Below are positions 8,896 to 19,260 of a DNA stretch of 64,000 bases, in pieces (within the stretch, counting starts at the first letter, position 1; each line of letters starts with the position of its first letter). The notes beneath the pieces are model-generated. The model was not told where the DNA came from and did not search any database. It saw nothing but the letters and a program-made list of their open reading frames with translations. The translations under genes and the position numbers were made by a program. Origin of the DNA: Anticarsia gemmatalis. Lineage: Eukaryota > Arthropoda > Insecta > Lepidoptera > Erebidae. The DNA lies in contig NC_134770.1 of NCBI RefSeq assembly GCF_050436995.1, positions 2,501-66,500 on the forward strand, given 5' to 3'.

Positions 8896-9495
8896 TTCAT
8901 TTCATTCATTCATTTCATTCATTCATTTCATTCATTCATTTCATTCATTCATTTCATTCATTCATTTCATTCATTCATTTCATTCATTCATTTCATTCAT
9001 TCATTTCATTCATTCATTTCATTCATTCATTTCATTCATTCATTTCATTCATTCATTTCATTCATTCATTTCATTCATTCATTTCATTCATTCATTTCAT
9101 TCATTCATTTCATTCATTCATTTCATTCATTCATTTCATTCATTCATTTCATTCATTCATTTCATTCATTCATTTCATTCATTCATTTCATTCATTCATT
9201 TCATTCATTCATTTCATTCATTCATTTCATTCATTCATTTCATTCATTCATTTCATTCATTCATTTCATTCATTCATTTCATTCATTCATTTCATTCATT
9301 CATTTCATTCATTCATTTCATTCATTCATTTCATTCATTCATTTCATTCATTCATTTCATTCATTCATTTCATTCATTCATTTCATTCATTCATTTCATT
9401 CATTCATTTCATTCATTCATTTCATTCATTCATTTCATTCATTCATTTCATTCATTCATTTCATTCATTCATTTCATTCATTCATTTCATTCATT
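8896..9495. repeat. 13-bp satellite (CATTCATTCATTT)n
   Basis: About 46 near-perfect units of CATTCATTCATTT follow the 9-bp array in the same phase. The unit is the 9-mer plus one extra CATT, so the two arrays are higher-order arrangements of the same ATTC/ATTTC words, each homogenised separately. The long open frame is a by-product of the repeat. Confidence 0.95.
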
Positions 9496-9534
9496 TATGC
9501 AATTTCAGACAGTCATATCACACTTATATCCGTT

Positions 9535-10140
9535 TTTTTTTTCTTCTTTCGTTAACTTCGTTCATTTCGTTCTTTTCGTTCAGGTCGGTCACTCCATTTA
9601 TGTCATTCGTTCACTTTGTTCACTTCGTTTACTTCGTTCACTACGTTCATTATGTTCATGTCATTCATTCGTTCACTTGTTTACCTCGTTCACTTCTCTC
9701 AGTTCGTTCATTTCGTTTAGTTCGTTCATTTCGTTCACTTTGTGCACTTCGTTCATTTGTTTGCCATCGTTCGATTATTTTTTTTAAATGTTCGTATGTT
9801 TCGATTTTAGGATGATGGCGTATTTGTACATAAGATATTTGACGTCTGGATGTTCGATGGTTGAATGAGTTTGGGGATACTCGGATATTGCGGCTAGCCA
9901 AATATCTATTCATTTGGATATTCACACAAGTTTGTATATTAGGGGGTTCGAATATTCAGATGTTTGGGTGTTGGTGTGGTATTGTTGTGGTACGCGGAAG
10001 TACCAATACTCGGTTATTGTTTGTGTATTCGGATGATCAGATGTTCGTATGTTAACGTGTTCTCGCGTTTCGTCTCGGACACTCGAGTGTTGGAATTTTC
10101 AGATGTTTCGATATTCGAGTATTCAAATGTTAGATACATT
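9535..10140. repeat. Decayed TTCGTTCA and GATNTTCG repeats
   Basis: From 9535 to about 9790 the sequence is a loose repeat of GTTCATTTCGTTCA-like words. From about 9790 to 10140 it shifts to GATATTCG/GATGTTCG-like words. Unit order and spacing are lost. The gradient from perfect arrays to this decay runs inward. Confidence 0.65.
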
Positions 10141-10149
10141 TAAACCTTA

Positions 10150-11016
10150 TTCTCACGACATAAGGTTTATATTTGTGAGGTCCCGTTAAACATACGATAG
10201 TGAAAGAAAACTGCTAGATCCCATTTATGCTTGTCTCCTATGTCTGATGCGATAAGGTTGATTTTGGAGGTGGTTAGTGATAGTGGCGTGTATACACACG
10301 TACAGCAAATAAAGTAAGTTCCAGCTAATAAAGTTCCCTTATCAAACAGCGGCACGTGCTTAGACGTGCCTCGTGACGTCACACAGCGCCGCGCTCTTCT
10401 CCCGACGACAAGTTGGCGACAGACACATATGTACATACATGGGTATAAATAACGTACTCGACAGAAACTTACCGTAACCAAATACAAATGTATCAGTATT
10501 TCCCACTTACCCGTATGAAGTACCACACGTATAAAGTTCAATGTTTTTAACAGATTGCAGACCTAACAACTTCCAGGTAATGTTATTATAAGTAAAAGTG
10601 TAAGTTGTGTTCGATATAATGTGATGTTGTCGGCGGGTCGCTACGTCGGTGTGTCTCGGCGTGTGAGGTGACCGCGTGCTCTAGATAGTGTCGGACACGC
10701 GGCGTGCACCACTTCCTGCACCGCCGCCGTCTGTGCCGCGCTGCCTCCAGCCAGGGTGGGGGGTGTCAGGGGGGGGGGTGTAGGCACTAAATCACAGGCC
10801 ATTCTTCATTCTATCTCGCCTCACTTGCGGATTTATCGTCGTCGCGCCGACAATATCCTTGTTCTTGCGTCGGCCGATGTGCCGACTACTGCCAACCAAA
10901 TGGTAATTCCCCCGGAACAAAATATCGCCGCTTCGTGTCCTTTTATCCGCTCTACTTTCTCAGAATACTTGCATGCATTCCTTGTTACGTGATGTGAGGT
11001 GTGCACCAGAGGCTCA

Positions 11017-11053
<37 letters not shown>

Positions 11054-11378
11054 GCCATGTCGCTACTTGAAGGTTTACTACTAGTTACTACCTTCAATGC
11101 TCCGATAAAAGTTTAATATCATTCTTCGTTCAGACTATTCGTCAAATCGATAATATTTCTAGAAAAGTATGTTCAATTCAAAGTCATGTTTTATTGTAGA
11201 TGTGTGTGAGTGTCGCGGCAAGAAATATTTCTAATAGAAAATTCCAATGATACTTTAGAGGAATTGAATGTGAATATTTGGAGCATTTGTCAGGCAAGTA
11301 TTCCGATATGAGCTTTGTCCCGCGCGAGCTGGCTCTGTGTGGCATCACCAGTCACACTCAGCGCTCGCACTGACACAC

Positions 11379-11456
<78 letters not shown>

Positions 11457-12770
11457 CACTACGATTTGGTATAAACACAATGATACTGAATTTAAATCTC
11501 ACTGCAACTGATCGTTTGCATTATAATTAATTGTTAGTGATGAACTTTCAACTACCAGGTTTTGGAAATGTGATTAAAATGAACTCGGACTTTGTTCAAC
11601 TTGGTGTAACCATTGTGCACGTCGCTCGTGTCGTTACAATGTTCTTATACAATAACTTAGTGTCATGTAGTTCTCGCGTGCTAACTAATAACCTATAGCG
11701 TTTGTTTACTGCGAATATTCTCACAATCCGGGCTCTCGTCGTAATTTATTTGGAGGCTTGTATCCGATATTTTCCGGCGGCGAAGTGAAATAAGTCACCG
11801 CGCCGGATTAGTATTCACTTAGATTTACATTTAAATTGGTAATAAAGATGCAAGAAAGTTGGCGAGACAATAAAAAGGCGTAACATGTGGAGCTGATAAT
11901 ATACGAGCTGCTTTATTTTATTCCGATTTCCCGCAGACACAACACATATATCCTGCCTACATAATATGTATTGTTGTGCGAACAAGTGAAACATATTGTA
12001 GCGGTGAAACAGCTCTCTTTAAATGTGATAAGTTGTGCGAGCGTGAGTGGTGACTAGTGACGTCACACGTGTCACTTGTATGTACAGGACAACACGTGTC
12101 GCGCTCACTGAGTGTCACTGACACACGCTGTGCACACGCCACACCTTCGACATCGAGCGAATCTTCACACATTATGCGCAACAATGTTTTATTTATCTAA
12201 ACACAAAACCGACCTTTCGATTGTTGTGAAACGTAACGAAACACGAACGTAATGTTAGTGTCGGTTCTCTCGCTTATTTAACAGAAGCGGGCCGAGAAAA
12301 TTCATTCACTAAGATATCTGTGTAAATGAGAACAGATGGTAGCCCCGGGTGCTCCGGCGCCCACAAATGGCGAGTGGCGTGCATTTTTTCCTCGGAACGC
12401 AACGTTTTATTGTCACCCTACTTTTTAGTGATACGTAACTTTACACTTACCCTCGCTTCTTCTAATCCTTCCAACCTTGGTGCTCATTACGAAACCAACT
12501 TTATTTCCGCTAAGTAAAGAGGTCTTTTGTATACAATCCGTGAGACTTTAGACGTTCTGGAATTGATCGCAATGATATTTTAGAACATCGGTACACTTGC
12601 AAATGTAGATCTTACGCATATCGGACGAAGGTTGAATTTGATCTGTAACATGTATAAATAGTGTTAGTATTTGTTTGTGAGCGGTTGAGAACAATAGCGT
12701 CGTAATGGCATAATGTGTAAAGTTGCGGGTTGTTATAAACTGAACGATATGTTTCAGAAGAAACTATCAT
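10150..12770. other. Gene-free stretch with two CA microsatellites
   Basis: No coding region, splice-supported exon or RNA gene is recognised here. CA repeats lie at 11022-11049 and 11373-11455. A GC-richer, CpG-bearing patch at about 10330-10790 has GTATAAATAA near 10442, a possible TATA-like sequence without any supporting transcript. Confidence 0.6.
11373..11455. repeat. (CA)n microsatellite
   Basis: An 83-bp dinucleotide CA run is broken once by a G near its left end. A second, 28-bp CA run sits at 11022-11049. Both are simple sequence and likely length-polymorphic. Confidence 0.95.
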
Positions 12771-12772
12771 TA

Positions 12773-12960
12773 CTCACTCCGACTCACTGCTGCTCACTAC
12801 TGCTCACTACTGCTCACTACTGCTCACTACTGCTCACTACTGCTCACTACTGCTCACTACTGCTCACTACTGCTCACTACTGCTCACTACTGCTCACTAC
12901 TGCTCACTACTGCTCACTACTGCTCACTACTGCTCACTACTGCTCGCTTCTGCTTAATAC
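12773..12960. repeat. 10-bp minisatellite (TGCTCACTAC)n
   Basis: Fifteen identical tandem units of TGCTCACTAC occupy 12791-12940, with degenerate units on each side. The overlapping open frame is a repeat artefact. The lack of variation among units suggests recent expansion. Confidence 0.95.
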
Positions 12961-12975
12961 TCAATGCTCGCTGCT

Positions 12976-14990
12976 CACGTACAATGTTTGCTTGTACAAT
13001 ATAACGTCCGACCTGACAGTGTAGGCAGTTCTATGTGTTATCTGTATGTGTGGGTGTGCAGTTGTGTGGTGACAATAACTCAGAGCGCGCCGGTGTGTGC
13101 GGCGAGCGATGACATCTCAGCATCAAGATATCCAGTGGCCGGAGGGACGCTCCGCTCAACCGTCAGAAGCTGCACTACGTTATAGGATGAATGGTATAGC
13201 AGTCGATGCGCTTTTCACAATTTGTAGTTTATTTTTTTTATGCTATTTAAAAAAAAAAACTGACTAAGGTGTAGGTAAGTGTAGGTGTAGGTGTGAAGTA
13301 GTTGTTAACACCTGGCGACTTTTGGCTGTTGATCGGATTGGTTGCAACTTTCAGATGCATTAAAAATCACCCAGATATGTTATTAGCAGAGTTAGTTGTT
13401 TACTTCACCGATCGTTCATCGGTGAGCGCTTCTATTAAAAACATGAAGATTGAAAGAAAAATGCATACGATCGCTTATTAATATAAATATGTACTTGCCA
13501 TAATAATCACCCCGTATGTGTACGATACTGTCGTGCTGCTTCATCTGGGCAGCAGCGGAGGATGACGTGGTGTGTGTGTGTGTGTGTGTGCGGCGCGACG
13601 GTCGCCGACGTCGACGTCGTAATAACCTTCATAACAATAAACAAACAATCTCCGTTGTCCATAATCTTGCGAATCATCACCCCCCCCCTCTGTGCCCCCG
13701 CACACCCCCGACACCCCTTAAAACTGTAATATCCTGGTGCTGGGGTTCATTTCCTCGCAGTTGTCGTGCTAACGCGCTTATTAATTATAATGTCGTAATA
13801 CTGGTGATGTATGTGAACCGTTGTCAGGCGGCAGCACGGAACACAGATAGTTCCGTGACAGATCGTGACTACTCAGTACCTGTTCGTAAGGTTTCTTTGA
13901 TGAGAGACTCGTGCACAGCCACTGTGTGTGAGAGCTAGTCGCTAGTCGCTAGGAGCTAGCAGCTAGCAGCTAGCAGCTATAGTGAGCAAGTAGAGTAGAA
14001 CAGACGACCTAACTTGGAAGTTACGTTTGTGATAGTTTATGTTTCAACCAATACCTACGTAGGTACGAACTACTTTATGAGCTACCTGAAACAAGTAAGT
14101 GTACGAAAATGGAATTGGACATAAATCAATTTTTACGAGGATTTTCTTTACACGTGTCAAATATAGATAGTGTTAGGCACGTAACGTCTGCGCTGTGTGA
14201 CGCGTGTATAGCGTGTAAGTGTGTAGTGTACGTAGTGTACGTAGTGGTGGTGTACAGACCTCACAATACTCACAATGACATAAACTTGATACAAAAGCGT
14301 AGTTGCGACAGTGAGTGGGGTCACTTGCACACACACACACACACACACTCGCCACACTTCCGACCTTGCGTATATGAAGTAACTGCAGGTAGATCACAGG
14401 TTGTATTGTGTAATTGATGATGAACCGTCGACAGTGTTGCCAGAGCATAAAATAATAAAAAAAAGAAAATCAAATACTTTCATAATACTTTCAACTCGAC
14501 AAAATGATAAGTCGGTTCTCTCTCAATGTTGTGCAAATCGTAGATACATTTATTCAGGAGTTGGTCAGAGACGTAGCGGTACAGAGCCGGGGTAGTGGCG
14601 GGGTAGAGCCGGGGTAGAGGGTGGCGCACCTGGCGATATCTGCTAACGCGATAACGAGTTGTAACGCGTTATAAGTTTCACACGTTACGGCGCCCTTCCA
14701 GGGCGGGACTCGCACCTCGCCCGCACCTCACTCGCGCGCTCCAGCCCTCCCGTCAACTTCACTCCTTCCATACTTTTATTAAACTTTTACGATAACGGAA
14801 ACTGTCGATATAACTCTTTAGTGGATTTAGTAGTGAGGAAAACTTAGTTGATAAATATGGTAAAACGCTGATAGCTCGGTTTCACGCCTACCGCGGCGCG
14901 GGCCTACGTAATGTCAGTAAGTTAGTGAAGGGGGACATGTAGCTGTAAAAACACTTGCAGTTAATTCGTATGGAATAAGAACGTAGAGTT
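12976..14990. other. Gene-free stretch with short simple repeats
   Basis: Nothing coding is supported. There is a GT run near 13570-13590, a C-rich tract at 13679-13722 whose complement has several G-runs, a GCTAGCA-type repeat at 13930-13981 and a CA run at 14328-14348. The rest is unremarkable AT-rich DNA. Confidence 0.55.
13930..13981. repeat. GAGCTAGCAGCTAGC short tandem repeat
   Basis: About six imperfect copies of AGCTAGC/GCTAGTC words are tandem. Because AGCT and GCTAGC are palindromic, the array can fold into alternative hairpins. No function is evident. Confidence 0.7.
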
Positions 14991-15626
14991 AATAATATAA
15001 TCACCCAACTAGCACACAAGCTGCTTATACAGCCGTTATACAGCCTGATAGTTGCATAAGAGTCGTTCAAATGCTGTACAATTCTCTATAAGTTGTATAC
15101 TAGCTATTTAAAAAACCCTTTAACAGCTAGGCGGGACAGTAGCCGTTTAGTAGGAAACTAATGACTTATAGTGATATATGAGCATGTAATTGCATCGCTA
15201 GACAGCCTAGGGAAGTATAACTGAGTTAATGGAATCTTCTATAACACCGTTAACTGTATAAGGGGACTTTAGGAGATAAAGGAGTTTAAACGGAGTTATG
15301 CGTTGCGCTTATAGCGCTCAAGAGCGTAAATAAGCTTTTTGTAATGCCTTAGGTTCTATAACAGATTTTTTTAGGGCTAGTGTATTACTCATCTATAAAA
15401 GAGTTGCGTAGGTCTTTAATAGCGCCTTGAGCGTTATATCAGATATTTATATGGCTTCTGTACGGCAAATAGATGTATAAGGTATCATTCGAAACATTTT
15501 TACAGCCATGGGGATTACAGAATTATGTTAAGCACCTAAAGCGCTATAACCGAGTAATATACCTTTATACTATAGCTTAAAATTATTATCATAATATATT
15601 TACATAGGTGCAGTGGTGGTTCAGTC

Positions 15627-15980
15627 TATAAAATAAAATAAAATAAAATAAAATAAAATAAAATAAAATAAAATAAAATAAAATAAAATAAAATAAAATA
15701 AAATAAAATAAAATAAAATAAAATAAAATAAAATAAAATAAAATAAAATAAAATAAAATAAAATAAAATAAAATAAAATAAAATAAAATAAAATAAAATA
15801 AAATAAAATAAAATAAAATAAAATAAAATAAAATAAAATAAAATAAAATAAAATAAAATAAAATAAAATAAAATAAAATAAAATAAAATAAAATAAAATA
15901 AAATAAAATAAAATAAAATAAAATAAAATAAAATAAAATAAAATAAAATAAAATAAAATAAAATAAAATAAAATAAAAAA
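15627..15980. repeat. Pentamer satellite (AAAAT)n
   Basis: About 70 essentially perfect copies of AAAAT fill 354 bp. The 122-codon minus-strand frame over it reads Phe-Ile-Leu-Phe-Tyr repeats and is not a gene. The array sits inside the putative transposon. Confidence 0.96.
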
Positions 15981-16657
15981 GATTTTCAAACTATTTTAAT
16001 ATTCAACGACTGACCCCTAAAAGTACGAGTAAAATGCTGGTGTGCGACCAAAACAGTTATATTGAAGCACTCCTATGCCACAACTGCAGAACCTTGAGGT
16101 CTACAACAGCAAACACTAGAGCCTTTGTACAGCTTAAGGCGCTAGAGCAGATGTAACCAACTCTGAGAGCTGCTTGATCGAGACGCCATTATAGCATTTG
16201 GTAAACATATTTTTTGAGGTTATTACGATCTTTTGAAGATCATATAAATCTATAGCCTGGTAACGTTAACATAATTAAAATCATTTTTTATTACCTATAA
16301 CCCTAATTAAATTATCTGTAACCCTCAAAGTCTTATTTATGTTCAAAATACAATTTCCAAATCAACATATCTATATAATTTTCGCACTTAAAACTGAATA
16401 TTTTGAGGGCGCATGAAAATATTGACGATAATATACATATATATTGACAGCAAACTTGAACTCGCACTTTCATATCACGTACACAAAGAAATAAAAGCGA
16501 TAGACTACTTGTTATTTTAATAATCCAATCCGTAAAAATAAAATGTCTCCTCATTTGTCACTGATGATTCATTTTAAAAAAATATATTTAGTTTACACCA
16601 TAATAAACCGACTATATTACTAATTTAGAGCGTTAGCATTTATAACCGTTACACAGT

Positions 16658-16814
16658 AGCGCTAAAATAAGGTAAAGGTGGTATAATCGCGCTGCAAGAG
16701 CTTTTTCGAACGCTCGTGGCGCTAACCACCTCTGTACAACAGCTGGTAAGCGCCACGAAGCTGCGAAAAAGCTCTTGTAGCGCGATTATACCACATTCAT
16801 CTTATTTTAGCGCT
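16658..16814. repeat. 157-bp palindrome (foldback) inside the TIR element
   Basis: Two arms of about 51 bp (16658-16708 and 16764-16814) are near-perfect reverse complements, starting AGCGCTAAAATAAG. The 55-bp centre is itself largely self-complementary (CGTGGCGCTAACC against GGTAAGCGCCACG), so almost the whole stretch can form one long hairpin. It could be a small MITE nested in the larger element or a product of inverted duplication. Confidence 0.8.
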
Positions 16815-17039
16815 CCTGTATTACTACTATACTACGTACTATTATAATTACTATTTACGACCACTGTAGATCCAATATCGAGCTATAAGCTGGACAGTAT
16901 GGGCCTATTTGACGCTACAAGAGATCTGTAGCCGCTTATAGAACCACTATACTTCTTACTAAGGAGCCTAAGGCGTTATAAAAATCCTTTAACCGGCCAT
17001 TGTACAGCTTGTTATAGCGCTTGTGTGCTAGTTGGGCAG

Positions 17040-17560
17040 TGTCATGTTGAACAGTGGTCCGTGTTCACGTAGTCGCGTGTGCCTCTGTCAGATGTTCCGG
17101 TACAAGCAGCGCGTCAGGCCATGTGGAGGCAGGTTGAGTTCAAGATAGACAAGAGACAGACAACGTTTATAATTGTGCCCCGGAGAGTGGAGAACGTGGT
17201 CACGCGACACGAGCGCATGTGACGTGATGTATGTACGTGCTCGTGACCATGCGACTGTGCGACCATGCGACCATGCGACTGTGCGACAGCTGCACACAGC
17301 ACGCGGGTGCAGTTGTGACCACTTAGTTCGTAAACTAACTATTGCCACTGTTATAACTTTGCGCTGAAACCAACCGACATGGCGACACCGGCACAGTGGA
17401 GGTGAAACTGTGCTCACCTATGTATGTATGATAATATATGTATGTATGTTGGATAGCTACTTTTAAAATTTCACGTTGTGAGATTCGAATTTGTTTTCAA
17501 ACTAACGATGCAGTATTCTGACAAACTCGACGGAATAATAATTTGTCATAATTAATCCAA
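17040..17560. other. Non-coding stretch with a short GCGACCAT repeat
   Basis: No gene is recognised. A run of imperfect 10-bp units (GCGACCATGC, GCGACTGTGC) lies at about 17244-17288. The left part of the stretch is moderately GC-rich and the right part is AT-rich trailer of the coding fragment that follows. Confidence 0.5.
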
Positions 17561-17702
17561 ACTTTATTACAATAAAACTTAACTATAAGTAACTTTTAAA
17601 AACTAAACTAAACTAGAAATAATTTAAAAAAAACAAAATATTTACATACTTACAATTATACAATATATTTACAATATAAAATATGGATACAAAAGGAGTG
17701 CG

Positions 17703-18147
17703 TCACGCGTCGTAGAATTTCTCCTCACCATCGTCGACTGGTAACGTACCCAGAATGCTGGCAGCATTGCCACGTTGGATGGCAATGCTAATTCTTTGAC
17801 CAAAGTAAAGGCCAGCATTCTGGTCACGCGTAGCATCGACGAGACGCTTCGCAATCTCTCGGTAGAGACTACGAGCACTCGGGCCCCACGGTCCCAAGGT
17901 TTCAACCCCAAACGGCACAAATACGTAATTACGCCAAACAGCGCCCGCAACGCCCACCGTACCTGGAATATGGGAAGGCGCCAAGGTGTCGACACAGGTT
18001 GCATCCCAAACCAAGGGCCTGCCCATACTCCAAGGCAACAACGACATACCGTCCGGCCTCTTCCCATCGTCGCGCGCCAGCCCATTGGGTTCTAATAGAG
18101 CTGGAATAATCTGTATCCAAACTTTTAGTTTTGGTGTTCTGAATATT
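17703..18147 (-). pseudogene. C-terminal fragment of a mobile-element-type protein with a KRPDG...WDATCVDT motif
   Basis: The correct frame runs unbroken from a stop near 18147 to TGA at 17705-17703. It shows LLEPNGLARDD, then KRPDGMSLLPW, LVWDATCVDTLA, FVPFGVETLGPWGP, GQRISIAIQRGNAASILGT, and ends FYDA. I recognise this as a C-terminal domain seen in many copies in animal genomes, often next to reverse-transcriptase sequence; that recollection is not verified. The spacing of Asp in RPDG and of WDAT resembles a restriction-endonuclease-like (PD-(D/E)XK) core, which is inference. No upstream catalytic part is present, so it is a 5'-truncated copy. An AATAAA on the minus strand at 17568-17563 could be its polyadenylation signal. 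A longer ATG-initiated frame overlapping it is a shadow. Confidence 0.6.
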
Positions 18148-18159
18148 ATTTAGAAACTA

Positions 18160-18790
18160 AAGTAATTTCAGAAAAAAAATGTATGATATTCTAAGTATTT
18201 CTAAGGCCATAACCGAAACATTTTGAGTTGAGTCATGAAAGAGACGAGGTCATCCGCGGGATACAATCAGAGTGGTTTTAATAAATAAAAATAAAGCTTA
18301 GATATGATCTCTCCACAGAGGACTCCGACAAAAACTCTCAAGACTGCAAGATAGGGGGGATTAGGGAAGTAAACAGCGGCCGGGATTAATTCAGCTCGAC
18401 GCGGGATGTAGGGCGGCGCCCGGCGCCCCGGCAGCGCCCCGGGGCTTCGGCTTGAGCCCTAATCCCGGCTTACGGGCTTTTCAGCGGCGGTTTTTAGGCC
18501 GAACTAAATTAAAGATGTCTTTGTCCGTCTGTATTACCGCCACCACCGCGACGACACCGACCTCTACAGGCTAACTAGTGTATCATAACTACTCTTTTGT
18601 TCGTTATTCCCGTTGATTAAACCAGCTCAAACAAAATGAATAGTTGTAGTCAAAGAAAGCCTTTGTCGGATATTCATTTTTAAGACATGTAGTTACGGTT
18701 AGTAGTGGAAGCGCTGGACGCTTACACTTTGCGCTGTATCCGTATAAAATACATGACGTAATGTAATTATATTTATTACAATAATATTTA
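18160..18790. other. Non-coding stretch with a GC-rich patch
   Basis: No gene is supported. About 18360-18500 is strongly GC-rich (GGCGCCCGGCGCCCCGGCAG) between AT-rich flanks. On the minus strand a pyrimidine tract followed by CTTGCAG near 18345 resembles a splice acceptor, but no open frame with the right properties follows it. Confidence 0.45.
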
Positions 18791-18793
18791 TTA

Positions 18794-19260
18794 CTAGCTG
18801 ACCCGCGCAACTTCGCTTTCGTCACATAAGAGAGAATGGGTCAGAATTTTCCACGTCTTTGTAACACTTTTTACTGTTACTCTGCTCCTATTGGTCGTAG
18901 CGTGATGATATAAAATATGCTTTTTTTCACGAAAAATATTCTCAAAATTATTTATATCTCTTAATATAACGAAGTCGCGCTAAGGCATATCCGCCATTTA
19001 AACAGTTACCATGGCAACGGAATTTTGTTAATTCAAATGTCGTTATAATATTGATTACTCGCGACTTCGTTCGCCACCTGAATTTTCCCGGGAAAAGCGT
19101 CATTTCCCGGGGTAAAAAGTAGCCCACGTCCTTTCTCGGGTATTAAACTAACTCCATACCAAATTTCATGCAAATTGGTTCAGTAGTTTAGGCGTGATTG
19201 AGTAGCAGACAGACAGACAGACAGACAGAGTTACTTTCGCATTTATAATATTAGTATGGA
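18794..19260 (-). mobile_element. Helitron-like non-autonomous element (TCCATACTAATATTATAAATGCG... GTCAGCTAG)
   Basis: On the minus strand the repeat starts TCCATACTAATATTATAAATG after an A and ends GCGGGTCAGCTAG before a T. That fits the Helitron rule of 5' TC, 3' CTRR and insertion between A and T. Near its 5' end is an (AGAC)n tract and a conserved CACGCCTAAACTACTGAACC block. I know this sequence type as very abundant in lepidopteran genomes. It encodes nothing. A diverged 3' portion of the same family occurs at 50171-50312 in the opposite orientation. I did not find a convincing 3' hairpin, so Helitron membership is probable, not certain. Confidence 0.65.

Larger units (their letters stand above)
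15004..17035. mobile_element. Putative 2-kb non-autonomous DNA transposon with terminal inverted repeats
   Basis: CCCAACTAGCACACAAGC at 15004-15021 is the exact reverse complement of 17018-17035. Looser inverted similarity continues inward. The motif GCGCTATAAC, or its complement GTTATAGCGC, recurs subterminally near 15551 and 17012, with a related form near 15308. No transposase is seen. The interior holds an AAAAT array and a perfect-looking palindrome that shares the motif GCGCTAAAATAA. The right outer edge reads CAGTG, giving CACTG at the end on the other strand as in CACTA-like elements. The left edge is CACC, and no clear target-site duplication is visible. Family is therefore uncertain. 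Confidence 0.55.

Noticed and set aside
8536..9555. Long open frame of 339 codons rich in Phe-Ile-His-Ser, and its minus-strand Asn-Glu-Met counterpart
   Set aside because: It is produced entirely by the 9-bp and 13-bp satellites, whose units contain no stop codon.
12713..13024. 103-codon Leu-Leu-Thr-Ala-His-Tyr-Cys-Ser frame
   Set aside because: It is the 10-bp minisatellite read as codons; the flanks have no motif.
15621..15989. Open frame of Phe-Ile-Leu-Phe-Tyr repeats on the minus strand
   Set aside because: It is the (AAAAT)n satellite read as codons.
17669..18085. 138-codon ATG-initiated frame over the KRPDG fragment
   Set aside because: It is in a different frame. The overlapping frame ending at 17703 carries the conserved motifs.
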